Below, one piece after another: positions 29,491-35,987 of a stretch of 35,987 nt of DNA. The stretch lies in contig BJOX01000367.1 of NCBI GenBank assembly GCA_009731375.1, positions 585,147 through 621,133 on the forward strand, written 5' to 3'. Numbering within the stretch: position 1 is the first letter of the stretch; each line of letters starts with the position of its first letter. The position numbers and the translations under genes are program-made. The notes under the pieces are model-generated. The model saw only the letters and a program-made list of their open reading frames with translations, searched no databases and was not told the origin of the DNA. Source of the DNA: Paulinella micropora (taxonomy: Eukaryota; Cercozoa; Imbricatea; Euglyphida).

Positions 29491-30513
29491 TGTAGGCATC
29501 ACCCCCCGGATAGCCGGTAAAAAATACCTTTTCCTGGTGACAAGTGCACCAGCTTGTTTTTCAGTATTATTTGTCCGGATTGGACCTGATGCCATTTTAT
29601 TCCTGGTCTGTTGCCGTTTTCCTTTTTGGCTTCACTGAGCTAATACAACGAGACATCATTCTCATTCTTGAGGACTGTGTTTGGTTGTATTACCGACTTT
29701 TTACGAGCTATCGTTGGGGGCATTACATTTGGAGTCCACATCACTAGGGTGATTTCTTTCTGCTTTGCCACACAGGCAACAGAGTGAATTTTCACTGACC
29801 TGTCTCACACGGGGACGTCAGACGAAAACAAATACTCCAACACAGCTCCCTCATAACTCTTTCACAAAACAAATAATTTGATTGGTCTCAAGCAGGTGTC
29901 TCGTACCCTCTAGCCCAATCAGTATCTGTGTGCTCACAAGGAGACATCAGATACAAACTCTCTGTCGTTCTTGCTGTTCTCACACAGAGACCAAGAAGAA
30001 GGAGGTGGACAGAAGAGTGAAGGAACACACACAAAACACAAACAAGCATAGGGACAGGAGCACAACACTCTACCCTTCTAGTTTGTGCATTTATCTGCAT
30101 TATCTCACACATACGTCAGAGTATTTTTGCAAATCTCTGATCGTTTTCTAAAGGTAGGTCTGAGAACCTATCCGACCGACTGTCGACTTCTCAAGGAGAG
30201 CTTTTCTAGCTTCTCTATTACTATCTGTGTGTAGGTCCAAGTGCCTCATACTAGATACAATATAGAAAAGAAGGAGGAGAAAGTAATCTGAGTAAGGAGA
30301 ACAAGAAATCGGAGAAAGTCTCAAAGACTATTTTTCTCAAACAAAAACAAACATACAAACAGTGTTTCATAGAGGACAGGGAATCTTATCCTACCCTCTC
30401 TATTAGTTTCTCTCTTCACTAGTCAATCGACTGAAGGAGGAACAGAACACAAACGAACAAAAACCAAACATAGGAGCTGACACTGTCCTCCTGTTGATCA
30501 CTACTACGACATC
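29491..30513 (+). repeat. Probable 5' LTR and untranslated leader
   Basis: About 1 kb without coding signal between the viral element and the gag start. The LTR end, primer-binding site and TATA box could not be fixed without the 3' LTR for comparison. Two loosely similar blocks near 30165-30220 and 30375-30415 (CCTATCC/CTTATCC with TTCTCTATTA/CTCTCTATTA) may be leader repeats. Confidence 0.5.
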
Positions 30514-33207
30514 ATGTCGACAGAGACCGCCGAAGTGAGTGAATTCTCGGAGGCAGATCAAAGAAGAGAAGAAGAAGAAGCAGGAGGAGGAGGAGGAGGA
30601 AGAGGATTGAATGAAGGAGGAGGAGGAGGATTGAATGAAGGAGGAGGAGATGAAGGAGTAGGAGGAGGAGTAGAAGAGGGCTGGGATGATGAAGGAAGAT
30701 ATGGAGGAGACGAAGATGAAGGAGGATTTGAACAAGAAGAGACGGGAGGAGGAGGAGCATATGGTAATCCCTTACCACCTGCCTACACGGGAGGAGGAGG
30801 ACGAAAAATGATCGACTTGATTCATAGTGATGGAGAGGAGATCACAGTGGAGGAACAACAGTGGGTGCAAGACCACTATGACCTCACTAAAGAAGAGTTT
30901 GATAACAAGATGGGGGTAGAGAAGGATACCTATGTGTGGATCCCTCAGGATCAAAGAAGAGAGAAAAGTCGTGCTAAAAAGGATGTCTATATCCTATTAT
31001 CAAACACAGCACAGCTCCTCGGCAAACTGGTCTCTGATCCAGAAGAGAGAAAGAAGATACAGCATATCAAGTTTGGGGACACACACACCCACCTTGAATT
31101 ACTCGATGCTATCTTTGGGGTGTACACTCAAACCCTGATTTGGGAACGTACATACGGCCCACGATGTGAGGGTTACCTCCAGTACACAAACCCAAGAGCA
31201 ACGGCCAGATTCCTCGCGACTGGTCAGGAGGCAGTCGATGTAACAAAAATGAAGACCAATCTGGGTTCGAAAAACTCGAGTGGCATATTTCATTTTTTTA
31301 CAATGGAAATAAAGGCCTTGGAGGAGGGGAAGGCAGAGATGGAAAAAAGCATTAAGGCAGCAGGAGAAACTCATCCTGTGATTGATGAGTTAGAGAAGAC
31401 CGACAGAGTTCTGACCAAGATCAGACTGTTGATGGGTGCGTTACTGCACAAGGAGGCATGGAAGAGATGGATTCCTACCAAGGATCACTCTGTCCTTAAA
31501 TCACTTAGTAACGCACCACCGGTCGCCAACAAAGCAGGTGTTGACCAATATGTGGAGAAATATAATTTTCTCAGATCTGCTTCTGAATTGGTGGCCTTTA
31601 TCACTCATGCTCAAAAGCTGGTGATATCTGAGAAGAAGAAGGCGAAAGAGAATGAGGAGTTCGAGAAGACGATGAGACTGGAAAGAATGAAAGCAAAAGT
31701 GAGTGGTGCAAAGACACACCCTCCGACATATTTGACCCCACCAGCTCCTGCCCCACCAGCCCCTGCACCCTCGGGCTCAACTACGGTGGTGGTCACAAAC
31801 ACGGAGAAGAAGGACAGACAGAACATCATAAATGCCTTCAAGGGGAAGAAAGGAGGAGTGGCAAGTCTCATGCTATATGCCAAGACGAGCTCAGACAAAG
31901 ACTCTGATGCTTCGCTTTTGAGCAAGCTCAAAGAGATCAATGCCTGCATGAAGGCTTTTCCTTGCGACGAAACGCAGGAATACGAGGCCCTTGTTACTGT
32001 TTTTGACCAATCTCTAGTCTCGGAGGGATTTGATCTGACACAGTACAAGTTTTTGAGAAAGAAGGAGGAGATTAAGAGAAACAATGCAACAGGCCTAGAC
32101 GCTCAGTGTGAACTGGCGGTGGCCACACTCATTTCATATTTTCAATCTCATGGATACCAGCATCTCTGCACTGGTACTCTCATAGGATTTGAAATCTTTG
32201 AGACAGTGGCGATGAGTTTGAGGAGTGCTGTTGGCTTGGCGGCGACCCTTACGGAGGTAGTTTCCTCCTATGGGCTATTCTATGGCCGCAAGTCGATCAT
32301 CCTCTATTTCTTTTCGGCGTTACACACAGTTAACCCGAGTAAGCTTACTCAGCTCATACAACAATGCTCGACGTTTAGCTCAGTGAAGTCCAAGAACTTC
32401 CTCGAGACACACGTGTTCGAAAATACGGTTCAAAGCGTTGCTCCGTCAGCACTGTTTCAAGAAGTGATGAGTGCATGCTCAAACATGGACTCGCTCACGG
32501 AGGCACATACGGCACAGGCAGGCGGTGTACCTGTTGGCGCACAAGCCACGTACACAAACAGAGTTGCCGGTTGGAAGAGACAGAGAGAGCCAGACCTGAA
32601 GACCGCATGTTGGAGGTGGTTCGCGGGCTTGCAGTGTAAGGCACAGATGGAGAACAGAGACTGCTCTTTCAATCATGATAGGCAGAACCCAACAGCAAGG
32701 GCAAATTTTCTGAGCAGGACGGAAGGCAAGGAACCGGGCCTTTTCAATATGCTTCAGATTGCCGCTGTGAACGAAGGTTGGTATGCCAATATGTGTGATG
32801 ATGAGGAGTTACGAGAGGCAATCATTACCTACATGAAGAGGATGAAGGAGAAGAAGGAGGAAAGGGAGAGACAAAAGAACTTAAAGGCCTCTCAAAGAGG
32901 ACGAGAAGGAGGAGCAGGAGCAGGAGGACGAGGAGGAGGAGGAGGAGGAGGAGGACGAGGAACATGGAGAGGAGCCTCGAGGTGGCAGGGAACCCCTCAG
33001 AGAGGAAGAGGAGGAGGTCGGGGATATACCCCTTATGGAGGGAGAGCTGTTCGAGCTCCAGCCCCCCCACCCAGAGGAGGAGGAGGCTCGTGGGCAAGCT
33101 CCAACCCAAATTTCGGTCGAGCTCAGGCCTACAACACTGCCTCGGAGACCGATACGTCATCCTACCCGGACACTACTCAAGGTAATCGTTTCGAGGTGGT
33201 GGAATGA
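30514..33207 (+). CDS. gag: Gag-like protein with CCCH finger and RGG-rich tail (897 aa)
   Basis: Starts MSTETAEVSEFSEADQRR. Residues 1-100 are Gly/Glu-rich (GGGGGRGLNEGGGGG). A helical central region (about 110-360) is rich in charged residues and may be the capsid part, but no standard gag motif is recognised. A Pro/Ala linker (PPAPAPPAPAPSG) is near 410-430, with further helical sequence to 680. A CCCH zinc finger of spacing C-x8-C-x8-C-x3-H (ACWRWFAGLQC...CSFNH) is at about 699-722, in place of the usual CCHC knuckle. The tail (about 790-890) is an RGG/Arg-Gly-rich nucleic-acid-binding region. It should coat the element's RNA in cytoplasmic particles. It ends in TGA, directly followed in frame by pol. 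Confidence 0.75.
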   Translation: MSTETAEVSEFSEADQRREEEEAGGGGGGRGLNEGGGGGLNEGGGDEGVGGGVEEGWDDEGRYGGDEDEGGFEQEETGGGGAYGNPLPPAYTGGGGRKMIDLIHSDGEEITVEEQQWVQDHYDLTKEEFDNKMGVEKDTYVWIPQDQRREKSRAKKDVYILLSNTAQLLGKLVSDPEERKKIQHIKFGDTHTHLELLDAIFGVYTQTLIWERTYGPRCEGYLQYTNPRATARFLATGQEAVDVTKMKTNLGSKNSSGIFHFFTMEIKALEEGKAEMEKSIKAAGETHPVIDELEKTDRVLTKIRLLMGALLHKEAWKRWIPTKDHSVLKSLSNAPPVANKAGVDQYVEKYNFLRSASELVAFITHAQKLVISEKKKAKENEEFEKTMRLERMKAKVSGAKTHPPTYLTPPAPAPPAPAPSGSTTVVVTNTEKKDRQNIINAFKGKKGGVASLMLYAKTSSDKDSDASLLSKLKEINACMKAFPCDETQEYEALVTVFDQSLVSEGFDLTQYKFLRKKEEIKRNNATGLDAQCELAVATLISYFQSHGYQHLCTGTLIGFEIFETVAMSLRSAVGLAATLTEVVSSYGLFYGRKSIILYFFSALHTVNPSKLTQLIQQCSTFSSVKSKNFLETHVFENTVQSVAPSALFQEVMSACSNMDSLTEAHTAQAGGVPVGAQATYTNRVAGWKRQREPDLKTACWRWFAGLQCKAQMENRDCSFNHDRQNPTARANFLSRTEGKEPGLFNMLQIAAVNEGWYANMCDDEELREAIITYMKRMKEKKEERERQKNLKASQRGREGGAGAGGRGGGGGGGGRGTWRGASRWQGTPQRGRGGGRGYTPYGGRAVRAPAPPPRGGGGSWASSNPNFGRAQAYNTASETDTSSYPDTTQGNRFEVVE

Positions 33208-33211
33208 CTGG
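33205..33211 (+). promoter_or_regulatory. Candidate stop-codon read-through site (UGA CUG G)
   Basis: The gag stop TGA is followed immediately by CTG, and the frame stays open from there to the window end (926 codons). UGA followed by C, especially CU, is a known leaky context. There is no ATG for the first 60 codons after the stop. Confidence 0.6.
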
Positions 33212-35987
33212 AGGGGGAAGAAGAGAGGAAGGAGAAGACTGTGAAGTTTAACCCTAAAGTCACAGTGCTTTCTAATGCTGTTGTGCAGACTGGGCCAACG
33301 CTTCCTCTATGTGAAAACAAAGATGTGGGTACACAGAGACTGCAGCCCCAAGGTAGTCTCATACCCGTTCATACAGCACGGTTACCAATGATAACTGATG
33401 CAAATAGGAAGGCGAGACTTGCGATGGAGGCGAGGAGGCCAATGGCAGACGTATCGCCTCGGCCAAGCAAACAACCACGAACAGACTCAATGTCTACGGT
33501 CGCGGCGGGTGGCGAGCAAAAAGACAATGTGTGTACTCAAGTACCACAAGACAATGTCGCTCAAATAGTAAACGCACCAGTACCGCAGAATAATAAAAAT
33601 GTTAATGAGGTGAAGCAGGAGGAGAAGAAGGAGGAGTTGAAAAACTTAGAGACAAGACTCCAAAATTTGGAACGTAAAGTTCTTGTTCTCGCAGCCAATA
33701 TACACAGGCCCGATGCTCTGTGTTATACGGAACTTTATTGTGAAACATTGAAGACAATATTAAAAGTTGGTAATGATACGATGGCGAATATTAATATTGT
33801 CGGCCGGAAGTTTTTTAATCGATACCGGGACTGGGTGGACGGAAATATGAAAAAGTCAACGGGCACTCTCAAAGGAGTGAGCAGCCGGACGGATATCACG
33901 GGAATCATCACACTGACCTTTAAATTGAAATCCGCACGAGTATACCGTATGGACCTCTATGTCGTCCCCGGTTACCACGGGTCAATATTACTATCGTATG
34001 ACCAATTGGCTACGATGGGGGCTGTGATTGATTGCGCCGCACGGCGAGTGATATATGGAGTAAAAAGAGGAGAAGAGAACGATATTGATCCCTTCAACGC
34101 TACTGACTCTTATGAGGCTTATGAGCTGAGTCTAGCGACGGATCACAAAAAGATGGCCATCGCACATGAGGCACTTGAGGTGTACGTTCACCCCCATGTC
34201 GTAAGACCGGATGAACTGTCCTGGACCGACAATTGGGAATCCCAAGTGTGCACTGTCACAGTTCCGACATGCCATTGGGACAAAAAGTCTATTGATGACT
34301 TAATCGAGAAGCGAAAGGAGGAGATTATATGTGTCGCACAAAGAAGCCCGTCGTTGGCGAGATTCGCGGAAGGAGTAGGAACAGATGTCCATATTACTAA
34401 CGGATACTGTTTCCATGCGAAAGTAGGAGAAGAAAAAAGGGAGGCGTTTGTACCAAGGAGAACGGGGCGAATCCCGGATACTCCACCAGAAACTATTAAA
34501 AGTTTTATTACTGATTTCTGGGGTGACGAGCCCACGTGGCCGCGTTCACTGTCTGAAGTGAAGAAATGCTTACGGACTTTATTCGAAAATAATAAGCCGT
34601 ATACTATTATCCTGCCATATAATGAGAAGGCGATATGGGCGCAGGAAATAAGGGACCGGCTTATTGATCATCCTATACCGGTACCCTCTCGCAAGCAACA
34701 GCTAGTGGTGGCTTGTCGTATGGGAACTCGTGAGCAGAGCAGTGCATACAAGCGGAAGCTCAGAGACCTCGACAAGTTGAAATTGATACCGCAAGCATTC
34801 ACATGCTTTGATGGTTTTTACACCCGTAAAGCTCCTTTGCAATACGCGAGACTCATTGACATGCTGGTGGAGCTCGGTAAAGATGATGAGCCGGACACGG
34901 TCACGTATGAAAAGACGGGCCTAGATGATGTCTCGGAAGAGGACTTAGGCTTGGAGGAGGACAGAGAACCCCTCAAGCAGCATAAGCAGATGTCTGATGA
35001 AGATTTTCAAGAGGCGGCGCGGAAAATATTGGAAGAAGGAGTAGGCACGGAGAAGGAGAAGGAGCTTTTAAAAGCCAAATTAGAGGCGAACAAGGAAATT
35101 TTTGACCCTCCACATGCAGGTGGTGTCAAGCCTGAAGATTTCACTGCGGTTATTTACAAAATACCGGGTGCGGAGCCGTCACCGGCACCACGAAGGGCGA
35201 ATTTGAGTATACATGAGGCGAAGATAGCGGAGGAGCTAGCAAGACAGCTGCTCAATGAGGACTTTATTGAGAGATCAACATCCTCAATAGTCTCACAACC
35301 GAGAATAGTGCCGAAGCCAGGAGGAGAATGGCGCCTGACAGTTAACTATGCTCGTGTTAACAAGGTGCTGGAGGAAGAGAGAAATCCTCTCCCGACATTA
35401 GAAGAAGGAAGGAGAGTACTGCGGAATGCAAAATTCTATTCGGTCATTGACCTTAAGAATGGCTTCTGGCAGATACCACTGGAGGAAAAGTCCAGATGGC
35501 TGACGGCGTTTGTGGTGGGTATGGAAATATACCAATGGAAAGTGCTTCCGATGGGCCTCAAGCAAGCCCCAGGACTTTTCCAGAAGGCGATGCAGAAGAT
35601 GTTGCGCAGTCAGTACGATGATTTGTCTGACGGAGGCTTTATGAGAAGGCGGGGACAGAAGGCGGGAGAATATGCATTTTGCTATATCGATGACATTATC
35701 GTATACTCTAACACAATGGAGGAGCATATCGATCATTTGTCCGATATATTCAGGCGCATCGGAGCTTTTGGCCTGAAGTGCAATCTAAAGAAGTGTCAAC
35801 TTGCCAAGACGAGTGTGACATACTTAGGGTACGAGATCTCCCATAATCGAGTCTCGATATCCAAAGAGAAGAGGGAGGAGACTATGAATCGACCGATACC
35901 AAAGAACCGCACTGAATTGCACTCATTCCTTGCGATGGCGCAATACTATAGCCAGTTTATACCCGATTGGGGTGCAACACGGGCTAA
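33208..35987 (+). CDS. pol: Pol polyprotein (protease, reverse transcriptase), Ty3/gypsy-type, partial
   Basis: Open in the gag frame for 926 codons to the window edge. A retropepsin-like segment lies near 33760-34070: NDTMANINIVGRKFF at the place of the D-T/S-G active site (Met in place of Gly), then GSILLSYDQLATMGAVIDC. Reverse transcriptase starts near 35200: IVPKPGGEWRLTVNYARVN, FYSVIDLKNGFWQIPLEEK (first catalytic Asp), VLPMGLKQAPGLFQKAM, then FCYIDDIIVYS (YIDD) and LKCNLKKCQLAKTSVTYLGY. These are characteristic Ty3/gypsy (Metaviridae) blocks. The pol might instead start at ATG 33388, but nothing else supports separate initiation. It copies the element's RNA into DNA within particles. 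Confidence 0.85.
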   Translation, partial: MEGEEERKEKTVKFNPKVTVLSNAVVQTGPTLPLCENKDVGTQRLQPQGSLIPVHTARLPMITDANRKARLAMEARRPMADVSPRPSKQPRTDSMSTVAAGGEQKDNVCTQVPQDNVAQIVNAPVPQNNKNVNEVKQEEKKEELKNLETRLQNLERKVLVLAANIHRPDALCYTELYCETLKTILKVGNDTMANINIVGRKFFNRYRDWVDGNMKKSTGTLKGVSSRTDITGIITLTFKLKSARVYRMDLYVVPGYHGSILLSYDQLATMGAVIDCAARRVIYGVKRGEENDIDPFNATDSYEAYELSLATDHKKMAIAHEALEVYVHPHVVRPDELSWTDNWESQVCTVTVPTCHWDKKSIDDLIEKRKEEIICVAQRSPSLARFAEGVGTDVHITNGYCFHAKVGEEKREAFVPRRTGRIPDTPPETIKSFITDFWGDEPTWPRSLSEVKKCLRTLFENNKPYTIILPYNEKAIWAQEIRDRLIDHPIPVPSRKQQLVVACRMGTREQSSAYKRKLRDLDKLKLIPQAFTCFDGFYTRKAPLQYARLIDMLVELGKDDEPDTVTYEKTGLDDVSEEDLGLEEDREPLKQHKQMSDEDFQEAARKILEEGVGTEKEKELLKAKLEANKEIFDPPHAGGVKPEDFTAVIYKIPGAEPSPAPRRANLSIHEAKIAEELARQLLNEDFIERSTSSIVSQPRIVPKPGGEWRLTVNYARVNKVLEEERNPLPTLEEGRRVLRNAKFYSVIDLKNGFWQIPLEEKSRWLTAFVVGMEIYQWKVLPMGLKQAPGLFQKAMQKMLRSQYDDLSDGGFMRRRGQKAGEYAFCYIDDIIVYSNTMEEHIDHLSDIFRRIGAFGLKCNLKKCQLAKTSVTYLGYEISHNRVSISKEKREETMNRPIPKNRTELHSFLAMAQYYSQFIPDWGATRA

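Larger units (their letters stand above)
29491..35987 (+). mobile_element. LTR retrotransposon, Ty3/gypsy-type, 3' part outside window
   Basis: It comprises a gag-like gene (30514-33207) and an in-frame pol (33208 to the edge) with retropepsin-like and reverse-transcriptase motifs. RNase H, integrase and the 3' LTR must lie beyond the window. The left boundary is placed at TGTAGGCATC because the HIRAN frame and the AT-rich viral composition end there and LTRs begin with TG. Over 5.4 kb of coding sequence only one interruption exists, the gag stop, so the copy looks young. Confidence 0.8.

Noticed and set aside
29544-30151. Short frames in the LTR/leader region
   Set aside because: No motif, low length and position within the presumed LTR argue against coding.
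33208-35987. Minus-strand frames of 60-115 codons inside pol
   Set aside because: Antisense shadows of a continuous pol frame with conserved reverse-transcriptase motifs.

Overview
The window is nuclear DNA of a eukaryote, most likely a protist or alga. Host genes are split by GT-AG introns, microsatellites are very abundant, and seven N gaps show a scaffolded assembly. Lineage cannot be fixed from the sequence, and no rRNA, tRNA or CRISPR array was seen.

Layout. (1) 1-3997: an open minus-strand RS-rich exon, then about 1 kb of (TGTA)n-type repeat, an 833-N gap, AT-rich sequence with a 43-bp hairpin, and about 530 bp of (ATCT)n. (2) 4019-8370 (+): one spliced gene. Its first exon is dominated by TCT-encoded serine tracts, and it continues into a large domain with an apparent RNase-H-like transposase layout. 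(3) 8371-12827: no supportable gene. (4) 12828-18119 (-): an eight-exon gene, reconstructed from matching splice phases, that encodes an N-terminal PB1 domain and an FW (four-tryptophan, NBR1-type) domain. It is a likely NBR1-like selective-autophagy receptor. Its introns hold huge microsatellites, poly-T and a 0.9-kb polypurine tract, and two exon boundaries have been duplicated.

(5) About 18947-29490: an AT-rich endogenous DNA-virus-like element of the Polinton-like virus (PLV)/virophage/Maverick type. It carries an rve-family integrase, an A32/FtsK-like packaging ATPase, a large repetitive fibre protein, a separate Peptidase_S74 fibre chaperone, a two-TM membrane protein, a DUF5754-like protein, small basic and coiled-coil proteins and a HIRAN-domain gene. 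Most genes carry one single-base frameshift or a stop, so this copy looks decayed. No capsid protein was recognised. The genes are punctuated by seven related stem-loops that share the ends GATATTT...AAACATCG but have different cores. This is the most unusual feature of the window.

(6) 29491-35987: an LTR retrotransposon whose 5' end cuts the HIRAN gene. It has a gag-like protein (CCCH finger, RGG tail) followed, in the same frame and after a single UGA-C stop, by a Ty3/gypsy-type pol (retropepsin, reverse transcriptase) that runs off the window. The junction suggests stop-codon read-through. The retroelement therefore sits inside or beside the older viral insertion, giving a nested mobile-element region next to host genes.
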